This document shows, in pieces, positions 36,449-48,109 of a stretch of 64,000 bases of DNA (position 1 is the first letter of the stretch; the number at the start of each line of letters is the position of its first letter). This stretch comes from Dermanyssus gallinae (lineage: Eukaryota; Arthropoda; Arachnida; Mesostigmata; Dermanyssidae). A program made the position numbers and the translations under genes. The stretch lies in the NCBI GenBank assembly GCA_003439945.1, contig QVRM01005202.1:450001-514000 (forward strand), read 5' to 3'. The notes below the pieces were generated by a model, which worked only from the letters and a program-made list of their open reading frames with translations, did not search any database and was not told where the DNA came from.

Positions 36449-39400
36449 CAACCTCCTTTATTTTTTTTTAATTATAAATGCAATTGCTTCGGTATTAACT
36501 TTTTATTGATTTACCTTTGTGGATACTCTATCTTGAAACATATAAGAAATAAATAAATTATTTACAAGAACAAGTCTTTTTAGAATAACTAGGCCTAAAA
36601 AATCGTTCTTGTAAATAAAAAAGCAAATATTTATTGAAAAGAAGTTATTTTTGGAGACGAATTAACCAATGAATAGCTTAAACATAAATTCGTTTTAACT
36701 ATGCTCAATTATATATATTAACATGACTTAGCGACACAAAACATAGCCAGGATTGCGTTTACCTATCCAGGATTTCTTTCTTACTTCTGCTACTGGTGAG
36801 TCAAATTATTTCCAACTAACCACGGCCAGACTTTCCCCGGTGTACATGTTACACTGGTAGTACATAATAGCTTAAAGAATGGTTCCAGCTTCTCGCCTCT
36901 TCCTGAGGCCATTTAGGTGAGAGGTTTTTAGTGGGTATTATGCCAACAACATCGGCATCGAGTCCCACACTACCCGCTGTGGGTGTGCGTAAACGCATTT
37001 TTCCCTCTCATCAAAAAAAAAACATATTAGCTAATTACAAAGTACAGAAAACGGGTACTTTATACGCTATCTATTCCGCTATTTTTTCCGGATATAAAAG
37101 AGGTGCTTTATTTTTGAAACTTTTCTGACTTTACGCTTTAATATATGTTGTGCCACGCTATATTATATATCGTGGCTTGTCGTAATTGGCTGGATTGTTT
37201 AGGAGATATCCTTCTAGTCCAGCCTTATTGTTCTGATCTTTCTTTTTCAGGTTGTCATCTGATGCGTCTAGTTTCCAACTTTCCAAAAGGAAAGCAGTTT
37301 GAAGGTTTAAAAATGTATAAATGTCACCTTGACTGCGCGTTAGATAAAAACAAGAAATTCTAAAACAATGAAAATTTCTTATTGAGAGTGCATTTTACCA
37401 ATAGTATATAAAAGTGTGACGCTGACATACAAACATTGTAGATGCCGTCATTATCAATTTTATATTTTTCATATGCAGATGTTGATACGTTATTTTACGA
37501 ATGGTTCTTTGGACATGCCTGCGTTCGCCGGCACAGTAAGTATTGTCGTATGTTGTTCTGCGAATAGAGTTCTAACTAAAGTAATTGCTGCATTGGTGGC
37601 TTATATTTGCTTGACAGTAGGGTTATTAAGCTGGCTTGGCGCTAACCTTAACCAAATAAAACTGTTTGCAGCGTAACCCTTGGCCGAGCAGCTACACGAC
37701 TGCCTGGAGTGGAGGCATAATAATCATACCTAATCAAGGGTATGATTACGCAGAGCGTCAAACATTTTTTGCGAAGTGTTTTCAAACAACATTGCACCTT
37801 GATGGGAAAGAAAACTGTTACCCGAATAGAGCTAATGTTTTTCGTATATTCAGTTTTATGTGTTATTGAATGCGCCAGTAACACATAATACTGTATCACG
37901 TCGACAGAAGAGTTGCTCGGCACTAATAGGAGAGTGAACAATTATCGCCGTCAAGCGCAAAATGCTAATTGAAATGTTGTGGTTCTTGAAAAAATCACGC
38001 TATCTTAGACAGAGGTGCTCCATGACGTGTGAATGGTAGTGAAATATCCTAAACAATTTTCGGTGGTGAGATCCTCTTTACTATCGATAAAGCGGTAAAC
38101 CGAATAAAGAGCGCGTTTAGCTCAGAGACAAATATGACTAATATGCTGACCAATCAAAAGCCGCTTGGACTCAGAGTCTGCTATAGTTTAGCCTGGGATA
38201 ACTGACTTGGGACAAACCCTGTTCGAATTTACCCTATATTGCATAACGATGAATGCCTTCCTTTATTGCTCATTGATACTGCAGAGTTGAAAATCTGGGC
38301 GTGCGCCCACTTCAGCCACAATCACTACACTTTCTAACAGAACTATAGATCTTTCCACAGAGCAAAGCAAACTTAACGGTGGCTCTGTGCCAGCGTGCCA
38401 TGGACAGAGAGATTCCTTCCGGGCCTGGTTAGCATAGCTGGTGATAAATATAATTATCAGAGACATTTTTTAAAGAATACTACCAGAGCGTCTTCAGAGC
38501 GGCTATTTACGATAAATTAAAGCGGCCCATGTGTTCATCGATCCGTTATACTGAGCCCGCGAGCCCGTAGCTGTACTAGCTTTAGGAAAGCTGGTTTCAT
38601 CCTAGCCAACTGCATAAATGCGAAGTGTTAAGGTGTTTTCACAAAAATTGAATACCGTAGGCGACTACGGATGTTACTTTGAGCATAAATAATACTATAG
38701 TCGTTGGAACGGACAGCTGTATTAGGCTTCTGATACAGGCTGAAAGGCATAAAAACGTTCTTACAAGCAAACGGTTTATAATGAGCCTCAGCGAAGAATC
38801 TCTCTCGGAGGCTTCGAGCTCGCCGGAAGTAAAAGGCTCGACAGGTACCGTATGGGGTATTTAGAAGAAATACGACCGCTTGAACGGCTTTAAATTGGCT
38901 ATTTAAAGCAAGAGGGGTAAATTCCGCATAGCGTCGATTCAGCCGCAAGCGAGAGGCTCGATAACATATCACAGTAGATTGTAAAGATGAAAGGCGGATA
39001 GTAAGAAAGTTATTTGCGTCGAAAATGTCCTCGTGTTATATGCGATGCGTTTGGCTGCCCTATAACTCCAATTACTGAATACCCGAGTTAGACTTCCTCT
39101 AGAACTTGAACTTTCAAAGTCTAAAAATATTGTTTATACAAACGAAAGGCTGAAATTTAGTGAATAACTTTGACATTAGACGTGGCATATGCACTTGTAA
39201 TTCTTTTTCGTTTGTTCTCAAACTCACGTTTCGGGGTGACGATGCCGCTAGGACCGTTGTGTTGAGTCATTGTAGCTCTCAAATTAGCAGGTCTAGCTAG
39301 GAATATAGGCAAACATGTCAAGGAAGTACATGCTGACATGTTCATAATTAACGAAGCGACGTTGGTGTCTGCAGGCTGTGCGGACACGCCAGACATGTCT

Positions 39401-40058
39401 TACGGTAAAATCCTGCAGGTGATGGCGTTACGTTAGAGCTTATTCCAAGGCCGCTGCTACTTACGGCATTTGATAGGTTCAGTAGTAGACCATTATATGA
39501 CGAATGCGATTATCGTGCATATAATACTCAAGACTTACACGAAGGGCGCGCCATGTGCAATTTTTCATCTCTGGGTGTTCTTTAAAGTAGGATAGCGGCG
39601 ACAATAGTGGAAATACGAACATCTACGACGGAGTAATTCAATTAGTTCTGAGGGGCTCAGGTATGACGGCAAAATATTGAACATAAAAACAGGCTGTTGT
39701 TATCCGTTCTTGCTCCGTTCGCTGGGAATGTTGCGTATTTTCAAGAAACAACCTTGTTATCACAGAAAACCCTGTTGAACGACGATTGGACCCCTTAGTG
39801 TTTGCAGTTAGTGACATAGACAGAGTGCACCATTTACCACCAGTCAGACGTGTAATCTATCTTTTTAAAAGAGGGGAAAACGTTGTTTAGCTCTCGGTAT
39901 TTATTACATAGTTCGCTCGTCGAGTGGTATTTTCCATTAATTACGAGGTGAGAGCTATGGTGTCTCAATCAATTTCTGTAGGCTTGTATATGTAAATAGC
40001 CTGACAAGATATTGTGCGTTCCCAATTCGACACTGTTTACTGAGCAATGTTATAATAT
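36449..40058. other. AT-rich stretch, no firm gene
   Basis: Several frames of 60-115 codons exist on both strands. Only the pair at 37479-37869 shows splice-compatible ends and is listed separately. The 38628-38972 minus frame (114 codons) has no recognisable domain. Confidence 0.4.
37479..37869 (+). other. Candidate two-exon coding segment, unidentified
   Basis: A pyrimidine-rich tract and ATGCAG acceptor precede a 57-base exon (37479-37535, beginning ATG and including TNGSLDMPAFAGT) that ends at GTAAGT. A GTTTGCAG acceptor at 37671 then opens a 65-codon frame (RNPWPSSYTTAWSGGIIIIP, QTFFAKCFQTTLHLDGKENC) running to a stop at 37869. Phases agree across the 136-base intron. I recognise no domain. 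The splice sites are good but short AT-rich introns arise easily by chance, so this needs transcript support. Confidence 0.3.
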
Positions 40059-40554
40059 TGTGACGAAGTCACTGTGTGCATCACAGCGCAATTCAAATCT
40101 ACTCTAACCGACCACGTCCAACGGCCACAGCGTCCAACGTTCACCGACCGATACATGTCTGAACCAACCACAGCCTTTCGCGCCGAAACACCAACGACAT
40201 CCGCCGTCCAAGACGATCATCGGTCGACACCTGGAGAAGGTCGACCTATGATCGGCAATCTAAGTCAGACCTAAATTAACCTGTATTCGTATCCGAAACA
40301 AACACAAACCACTGTAAATTTCGACCGATTTGAGAGCGGGTTCTGAGACTCTTTTGGGTGTCAGCACGCCGCGGTGTCTCGTGAGTCAATAAATAGACCG
40401 AGCAACCTGGCTAAAAACACACTCGTTGCTCGGTCATGCACTAGACCATATGCTACGCTTTGTCATTCTTCGTTCCTGAGTTCCTCGTGCTGCAGTACCT
40501 GTCCGGCTGAGTCTACATCCCCCGAGCGGACCAGCGTAACACAACAACGTTACA
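40059..40554. mobile_element. Probable solo LTR (Gypsy-like) with 4-bp target duplication
   Basis: The 496-base segment starts TGTGACGAAGTCAC and ends AACAACGTTACA, giving the TG...CA ends of an LTR. It is flanked on both sides by ATAT, a 4-base target duplication of the size made by Gypsy integrases. It is more GC-rich than its surroundings and contains TATA/AATAAA-like sequence near 40390. Its frames (40074-40274, 40374-40583) encode nothing recognisable. No second LTR or internal region is present. ATAT is a common word here, so the duplication alone is weak evidence. Confidence 0.5.
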
Positions 40555-41435
40555 ATATTATTAACTTTAGTAGTTGGTTATAGCTTATAAAGCGAAACGA
40601 TAATTGTTTATATAGATAAGTCCACACTGTTTGTACTGTCTCTCTCGCACACGCTTTCTCTCCCTGTTATATGTCCCTTTTCTCTACAATCTCTATCATA
40701 AATCATTTTATTGCTATTTTACCAAGTACATTCGTTACTCGTACAGTTACTAATGATCACACAGTCGGATTTTTATTTAGCTGCGAGGTACCAGCCCACG
40801 ATACAAATTCAGGGCAAACTCGCCATTGCTCACCTTCATCCCGCTGTCCTCTTAGTCTGTTCACGATTAACCTAACTCTACTTATGCACTCTAATTGTAT
40901 GCGGTACTTGTCGTTGTTAATTTGATACGAGTTACTATACTATTTTCAACGTAGTATTAGTTTTACCGGTTTGCCTCGACGATCGAACCTGGAACCGTGC
41001 CGAAGAAGGTAATGGATGACTCGTAATAAATGAATGAAGTATACTTCAATATCTTTCATACAGAGAACAAAAATAATAACGTGCCCAGCTTTACGCAAAT
41101 CCTGTATAAAAGACACTTAGATCAGAAGAGATTATAGTTAGATTAGTTTGAAGAAACAACAGATGGGAGCAAAAACATGATGTGTGCCTTCCGAATAGTA
41201 GATAGTACATACGCTCATTTACATCTCTTCTGAGTTGCTTGGCTTGATACTATGACCAAACATGCTTCTCGATCATTGCTTGATAGATCAAGTATAATAT
41301 ACATATATATAGCTCCAGTACTTTGAATTTTAAAAATTGAGCCGACACTACTAAGGTATTCCGGCCTATTTTGCTTAGGAGGGCCCTTTTTCAACTACGA
41401 GCAGGCCAAATTTAGCCAATATCATGGAAAAAACT
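40555..41435. other. AT-rich stretch, nothing recognised
   Basis: No long open frame, repeat or motif stands out apart from a short (AT)n near 41303-41310. Confidence 0.5.
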
Positions 41436-42160
41436 GAGAGATTGGAGATATCTTATAGATCAGTTGTAACAGTGTTGACCGACATTTATGCGTCAGAAGA
41501 CTGGCAACGCAGTTCGCAACTAAAATGTTGAATCTCTCGCACGTTAACGCCCGCTGGGAAATGTCCGAGTTGAACCTTCAAGCTAAAGCAGAAGACCCTA
41601 GATTGCTTCAGAGAAAGACTACAGGAGATGAGTCATGAGAATATGATTACGGCATCGAGACTAAAGCCCAATCCTTTCAGTAATGCTTCCAGGAAGAGAG
41701 CCGATGGAAGAAATTCAGACAGAGGCCTAACATCAAGTCTTTTTTGACTACGAAGAATTTATCTTCTACGGAAATCTGCTACCTAGTACTACGGTTAATA
41801 ATGAATACGAGAGGCCAGAACCCTAGGCAAACAATTCCTGGATCCTCCATCACGACTATGCACCGGTGCACACATCGTTACTGGTTTCGAATTATTTGAT
41901 GACAAATTTAATTTAGATAATTCTGCAACCTTCGTATTTACCGGACCTGCTCCTTGCGACTTTTCCATTCCCACAAATAAAAAAAAAGTTTTGAAGGGAC
42001 AACGTTTCGAGACTAGCTAAAAGAAATAAAGAAAAAATCGCAGGAGCAGCTCAACTCGATTCCAAAAGATGCGTTTAAAATGTTTTGAAGAGTGCTTTTG
42101 AAAATAAAATAAATGTTTTGTTTTACAGAAATGTATATCAGAGTTTTTCGATCCGCCCCC
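41436..42160 (+). mobile_element. Mariner transposase relic, frame-broken
   Basis: Broken-frame translation shows the helix-turn-helix-like LEISYRSVVTVLTDIYASED, then TTGDESREYDYGIETKAQSF around the first catalytic Asp. Near the 3' end it reads KKSQEQLNSIPKDAFKM, a typical mariner C-terminal block. The copy at 53.4-54.2 kb is from the same family, with closely similar nucleotide sequence. Many stops and small indels show it is old. An (AT)n tract directly follows. Confidence 0.82.
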
Positions 42161-42169
42161 GTATATATA

Positions 42170-42229
<60 letters not shown>

Positions 42230-42230
42230 A
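42161..42230. repeat. (AT)n microsatellite between mariner relic and SINE
   Basis: About 70 bases of TA repeat with TATG and TTTA interruptions, bounded by the mariner 3' end and the SINE A poly-A tail. Confidence 0.95.
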
Positions 42231-42428
42231 TTTTTTTTTAGTTTTTCCTTAAGGCTAATGCCCGTGTACGGTTTTTTCATGTCACGGCTAATTTTTAATC
42301 CACTCCGGCATTTACCTTGTCTAAATTGTAAACCATGCAAACCAATTTACAAGTGGCCGGTATGGGTCTCCAACCCAGTCCTCCCGAATGCAAGGCAAAG
42401 GCTTTGCCACTAAGCCATCTTGCTCGGT
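42231..42428 (-). mobile_element. SINE family A, copy 2
   Basis: On the minus strand the tRNA-like head occupies about 42350-42428, with the box A region TGGCTTAGTGGC and a decayed box B (GGGTTGGAGACCC). The body with GGTTTGCATGGTTTAC and the GGGCATTAGCC tail follow, ending in a run of A. On the + strand the head abuts a fresh (AT)n tract at 42429-42447. Confidence 0.85.
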
Positions 42429-42430
42429 AT

Positions 42431-45400
42431 ATATATATATATATATAGACCGATTCTTGCTATTTCGTTTTGTTACTCTCACTGCTACTACAATGCATGT
42501 CTGTCTGGTCGACAGCTGGGAGGCACGAGGAACATATCAGTCTGCCGTCGTCTTTTGGCGATCGCTGTTGTCGTGCCACCACCGTTGATACCCTTCATTG
42601 AATCATGGTCTTCTTTCCGCGACTGTGCGGACAAGTGCGCCCTCTGGCGGTTGTCTGTCGAGTTTCAAAGGGGGCCAGTGGCCCGATAGGATGCAGCCGA
42701 GGCGGGGGCGGGCCGCTCCTGCGCCCACTACACCAGCAGCATCACCATCACCACCACCACAACCACCACCGCCAACACTACGACGAAGCTAAGAAAGGTA
42801 GTGGTGGTAGTGGTAGTAATAGTGGTAGTTATAGTAGTAGTAGGAGTAGTAGATGTGTTATTCGATCGTCTCCTCTTTCCATTTTTCCCTTCCTTCCCTT
42901 CGTTGGCAGTGTCTCTGTTGTTATCGTTAATGCTGCTCCGCCTGCTGCTGCTGTTTCTTGAGGACATCAAAGCAGGGAAACTGCGCTGCCGTCTGGGCTC
43001 AGTCTGCCACCACCAAGGGCTGCTGCTACAGCCGTCTCGGCCGGTCGACAATTCAATCTTTGGGGCCACGACGCCGATCTGTAGCGGTACACCAGCTGCG
43101 GGAGCTCATGCCGGCACTGCTGCTGTTGTTGTTGTTTCTATGTACTCGTGCAGTTTGGTAGAACCAGTTAGTCCATCAACTAGCCGAATTAATGCAGGGC
43201 ATGATCGCTCTCGTTAGATGATTGTTAAATGCGATCTGCGTTTAGGTTTGTGCGCAGATTCGCCGCGATCTTCATCAACATTATCACGACCATCATCATC
43301 ATCATCATTATTATTGCAGTCGTCGATGTCTTCCCGCTCTTGTTGTTGCTGTTGTTCTTGTTTCTGCCCCTCGTTTCCTCCTCCACCTTACACTCGTTTT
43401 CCTCGATTTCCTTCACCACCACTACCACCACCACCACGATCGGCAGCCTCACTCAGCGCACTACTTCGAGGAGGGGCACTATTGCCGCCAGAGGCGGCTA
43501 ACGCCACGCCGTACCGTGAACGCAGCTACGGTTACCACCGCTAGCATTACCATCCCCCCCCCCCCCCCATGACCAATAGCGCCACCATCACGCGGCAATA
43601 GACCCAGAGTAGTGTTCTGGTGGCCTTCCCTCACCCATAGTATCTGCCGCTCTCACTGGCACAGCCTCTACCGTCGCCTCCACCGCCGCGCCTACACCTC
43701 TCGCCGACGACCGTGGTGCAGCTGCCACTGCTGCTGCTGCTATGGTATCTCGGGCTCTCGAACATCCGAAACAGGGCGGGCGAGAGCAATCTGGTTGCCC
43801 GTGTGTGTCGGCCCGTAGATCTATCGTAGTGATCCTGCTCGTAAGTCGGTAGCATAGCAGTCGTTGTTTTTGTGGTTGTGGTTGTTGCTGTTTTTGCTGT
43901 TTTTGTTGTTCTCGGTGTTCGTTGTTGCTGTCGTCTGTTGCTGACGTCTTCGTCGGCATCATCGTGCGCGCAGTTGCGCTGCAAAGGGCGTACGAGCGAG
44001 ACCACCACGGTACTCGTCTGTGTGCTGTCTCGCCACGGTGAGGTAGTTGACTCTTGCGGCTGTTAGGGGTGCTTGTAGGTGTTGGTGCTGCTCGTGGGGT
44101 GATTGTCGTTACTGCAGGTGATGTTAACTCCCTACGCTCTCCGTCTTGTCCCCTCTGCGTGCTCAAACCGTGATTGTTGGCGCACACACGCAAACAATAC
44201 TGCAACGTCGAAGTGACTCAACGAGGACCGAAGTACTCCTGCCCCCATGTCTGGCCCACGGCCGATTGCCGCCTCAGTCTCCTCCAGCTGCACATACGTG
44301 TCTGGCAAGCTGACCAACGCATAGACAGAGAAATAGAGAGAGAGAGAGAGAGAGAGAGAAAGAAGAGATTGTGGTGTTGTTGTTGTTTTTGTTGTCGCAC
44401 TTAATCTGTTGTTTGTTATCGCGACACGCGTGTCACGCACACGACGTTTGCCATACGGTGGTAGCACCATAAACACACTCTGTTCTATGTGTCTATTTTC
44501 AGCATGCACGGTTAAAGCAACAACAACAGCAGAGTTAGCATCAGCATACAGAGCCGGAAGAAAGAAGATCACCAATATCAACGCCACAGTTGTGGCGCAT
44601 CGTTCTACTACGACGTAGCTTACAAAAGCCGATCAGTGGCTAATCAGTTTGTTGTTTATGTTGTACATGTTGCGGAGCAAGTGGGCAGCGGCAGGGAGGA
44701 AAGAGATCAGAGAAACACCTGCTCGGTATGTGATGAAAACAGATGAACCAATGTAGTTACTTCATTCTAGTCTCGGAGGCGACAAAGCAAGAGAAATACG
44801 GATCTGCAGGAGGACGACGACGACGAAAATACGCCGATGACAATCGGATCGACAACAAGAACATCTACGACCAGAGTACTACGTAATAGTGTAAAGAGCA
44901 ACATCAGCAACCTGAATTGCGTTATTATTGCTCAACAAGACCAACAAAAAAGTCGCTTACTAGAAGGATACAATTGTTTCCGGAATCTCCCCGTCTCCAT
45001 GAGCGACCGACTTGACGGTCAGGAAGCGCGAAAGCAGTAGAAGGTTCATCGTTTTTATCACATCTTCTCTCGCCTTTTCCCCAGTGTGTACTTGTTTTGT
45101 GGAGGTGAAAACTACGATACCACCTGGCTTCATTCTTGCTTTTTGACAGAGCGATTCTTCTCTCTTTCGCCTTCTCTCTCTTTCCCTTTCTGTCGGAGAG
45201 TGTGTTTGCTATGGATATATAGTCATTCAATTTCACGGATCAGCAAACTAGAATCGCCCGCTGTTTTTGTCCATCGGAAGGGAAGATAGAGAGAGAGAGA
45301 GCTTATGCCTTGTGCAAACATGATCGCTTCTACTCCATGAGCGCCGTTCTGAAGTTCATCTTTCTACCTCATACGAAACCGAAGAATCGCGAAGCAGACG

Positions 45401-45639
45401 GGACAAACAAGCAGGGTGTCGTCGGATCTGTTTCTAACAAGGTCGCCTGCTCCTAATCAGCCGGGCTGAGGTCACAACTGTCGCTGCAATCACTCTCATT
45501 GCCGCTGCTGCTGCTGCTGCCGTAATCCTGCTTACTGTTGTCGTGTTCGTACATTGATTACTGTGTGTCTCTGCTGACTGCATATCAAGCTGCTACCTGC
45601 ACAGCACGTATTGCTAGTGTTTTGTGTCTCGTGACCGCA
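42431..45639. promoter_or_regulatory. GC-richer simple-repeat region, possible promoter or 5' UTR
   Basis: This 3.2 kb is clearly less AT-rich than its surroundings. It is full of short CAC, CAG, TCA, TTG and GA repeats and a poly-C run (43553-43568). Long frames on both strands are low-complexity (poly-His, poly-Val, Ser/Arg) and overlap each other, so none is accepted as a gene. Its position directly upstream of a plausible first coding exon makes a promoter and 5' UTR role reasonable. That is inference only, and no TATA box or initiator is identified. Confidence 0.3.
44337..44361. repeat. (GA)n microsatellite
   Basis: About 25 bases of GA repeat. A second short (GA)n run is at 45288-45300. 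Confidence 0.9.
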
Positions 45640-45747
45640 ATGGATCCTCTAAGCGCACGAATGATGCTCGAGAGCGAAGAGGCGTCGCAGTGTCTCGTGC
45701 CTGACACACGGACCTCGTGCATACTCATCGACGATTCTCAACTCAAG
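45640..45747 (+). CDS. Candidate first coding exon of an unidentified gene
   Basis: ATG at 45640 lies in CCGCAATGG, with G at +4 but a C, not a purine, at -3, so the context is only fair. It opens 36 codons reading MDPLSARMMLESEEASQCLV and PDTRTSCILIDDSQLK, ending exactly at AAG before GTATGC, a good donor. The frame is closed by a stop soon after the donor, and downstream sequence is (AT)n, so the coding segment fits an initial exon in phase 0. The composition is balanced and non-repetitive, unlike the frames upstream. I do not recognise the N-terminus and found no downstream exon, so the gene would continue through a long intron. A transcription factor with a long 5' UTR is only a guess. 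Confidence 0.4.
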
Positions 45748-45760
45748 GTATGCACCGATA

Positions 45761-45780
45761 TTACCAATAAAACTGCTAAT

Positions 45781-45820
<40 letters not shown>

Positions 45821-45841
45821 TACCAATAAAACTGCTAATAT

Positions 45842-45891
<50 letters not shown>

Positions 45892-45892
45892 T
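45761..45892. repeat. Duplicated unit with (AT)n tracts
   Basis: TTACCAATAAAACTGCTAAT followed by an (AT)n tract with one AAT break occurs twice in tandem (45761 and 45820), 59 bases apart, just downstream of the candidate exon donor. Confidence 0.95.
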
Positions 45893-47340
45893 AGTGTTTT
45901 ACTCCACTGTCGAAATTAATACAGATAGGGTTCATATCTACAAAAGCGTATTGCGGCGGTACATTAGATTTTATCGATTTGAGCTATAAACTAGACGCCT
46001 ATGTACAATTTGTTAGTCTGATTACGTAACAGATCTGTTCTCAGTCGTCTCAGTACTACGAAGAACTCACAGAAAACTCAAAACCTCCAATGGGCGTATA
46101 CAGCACATTTGCATAGGTAGCTTACAATTAAACATAAGCAAAGTTCTTACGGTCTAACTTAACATTCAGACCGTAACGGTCAACAAATTGCGTGAAGGGC
46201 AGGTTAGCTGCAAAGTAATTGAACGGCAAATTTACGCACGACTGGGTGCCACGTGACGTCTCATTATGCAGTCGTTAATTAACCAGTCGTTGGACGCGGT
46301 TGGGTAATTAGTAACGGAGAACTCGCCCGCAATACTGCTGAACGTCTGTTAGTCAATGGGTCGGATTTGCTATAGAAACCTCTCTGTGTAATTGCTAAGG
46401 TAACGATCTTCAGTTTTGCGCTATTTTTTTAGAAACGCTAGGAAAGCCTAATCTAATGATTCAGGAATAACGCCATAAGTTCAAATTGTCGACGAGGCGA
46501 AGTGGTGGAGATGGCCGGTGAGTCCAAAACTGGGGCGTAAGGGTCACACCGGTGTAAAAAGTCAAGTCAAAAGCACCTTTATTTAAGGGTCATATATAAT
46601 ATCATATATATATAAAACACATATCCTGTCGACGTGTCGATCTCTCCTAACATTAGCACATGTCAATGGTAATTTAATTTAATAAATACAATTATGTTAA
46701 AACGCACTTGTATTGACACTATGGGCCTGCACTTACATACGTTTTTGCTATATGTGAGTATATAGCAATTAAAAGCGTTCCACCTAAATGGAAAAATGCG
46801 GTACGCATAAGCTGACGCCACTCTTTAAAAATTCTCTCAAATGTGGCAGTTTATTTTACTAGAGTTTCCTGCCCGCTTTCTTCTTTCACTGGGATCTTGT
46901 GTATTACTGTAAACAGTCAGACCGTGAGATCTACCTTGTCGCCAGTCACTGGAAAGGGAGCGACTGGCTTCCTTCCCAGGCGACTTCGGCTCGCAGTGAT
47001 CTTGTTTTCATTTTCTTAGAGCTCCTTCTAGAAGTAGCGCCGCTTCACCTGTTGAAAGCTCAGTAATCTTTGATAATTTTAAGCGCCTTAGCCCCTGTTA
47101 GATTTGATGCAAGCGTCGTCAATTGACGGCTCTAGCAAGAGTGTCTATAGGGGCACACTGTGACGGACTCTGCTTTATTTTATTCTGCGTCTAATATTTG
47201 GAAGCAGAATATGTTTGGAAATGAGTCGTGTGAGGTCACTGACGGAACTGTGTTGTACGGTTACGTAAGTGAGTCAATACTCTGTCTAGGTAATAAGAAG
47301 TTTTTTCTTATAAACGTTTCAAGTATGACCCCCGCGAAAG
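45893..47340. other. AT-rich stretch, nothing recognised
   Basis: Only short frames are present. No repeat family or domain was recognised. Confidence 0.45.
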
Positions 47341-47377
47341 GCTGTTAAAAGCAGAGAAGCTCTGCTTTCCGGTTGAA

Positions 47378-47990
47378 TCATCTGTTTTGCCGAGAGTGGA
47401 GTGCCCTACTGAATGATTCCGTTCTTCTGAATGATCGGATACGTACGTCCACAATGGACTCGAAGTCTCTGACCAGGGAGTGAAAGGCCAAACTAGGCAG
47501 TAAAAGTTGGGGCTCTACGGAATAAGGGCAAGTATGTACTAATGACGAAAAACGAACCCGTTTTGATGGCCTCAGGATATCTTTCTGCTCAAGCTTAGCC
47601 GCAGAGACGGCCACTCTTCCAACAGTAGAGCCTTTTTGCATAAAGGCAGTGCTTTGCCTTACAGACTTCCGGCTGGGCCACCTCAAATCGTCTGGCTTTT
47701 TCTCGAGCCCGGCAATGCTGAAAAAGGTGCAGTAAAGATAAGGAGTTTATGGCATTTTGCCTCTTTTCAAGTGTGCCCCTTCCAGCATCCACCCTCTTAA
47801 GCGCAGGTAACTTCCTGGCCATTTTATATGGCGGGCCCTGCGGCTCACCATCCAGCTCTTTGAGAAAAATTCTTCAATATTGTTCCTCGCTTTTGAAAAT
47901 GTATTCATGCAAAATGTGCACGTTTTTGTCATCAACGCTACATCTCAAGGCGGCTTCGATTGTCGGGTGCGTCGCGCCTGGATGCAGTCT
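47378..47990 (-). pseudogene. Unidentified minus-strand coding relic
   Basis: From about 47990 downwards one minus-strand frame reads ERLHPGATHPTIEAALRCSV, VHILHEYIFKSEEQY, one stop, then FLKELDGEPQGPPYKMARKL and beyond. A neighbouring frame (47686-47378) continues with KLEQKDILRPSKRVRF. The composition looks protein-like over about 200 codons with a stop and a probable frameshift. No family was recognised. An unclassified transposon protein or decayed host gene are both possible. Its upstream edge coincides with the SINE B tail at 48.0 kb. Confidence 0.3.
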
Positions 47991-47998
47991 CTCGACGA

Positions 47999-48040
47999 TT
48001 CCAAGCCCGTAGGGGACGAAGGATAGTCTAGAATTAAAAT
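47999..48040 (+). repeat. SINE family B 3' tail only
   Basis: The 42 bases from TTCCAAGCCCGTAGGGGACG to TCTAGAATTAAAA are almost identical to the ends of both full family B SINEs. The preceding sequence is unrelated to the SINE body. This is either a severely 5'-truncated SINE or the 3' end of the LINE whose tail the SINE borrowed. Confidence 0.85.
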
Positions 48041-48109
48041 GAACTTAATTCAATTATATTTATTTCACTCAGATTGAGTATAATACAGTTCAAAGATGTT
48101 TCTTCATAA

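Noticed and set aside
42605..43544. His-rich, Ser/Arg-rich and poly-Val frames
   Set aside because: They arise from CAC, TAG and TTG-type simple repeats and overlap on both strands.
43588..44587. Minus frames of 205 and 151 codons
   Set aside because: Low-complexity Gln/Thr/Arg and Ser/Leu composition caused by CAA, TTG and GA repeats. No domain or splice structure was found, though a 5' UTR role remains possible.
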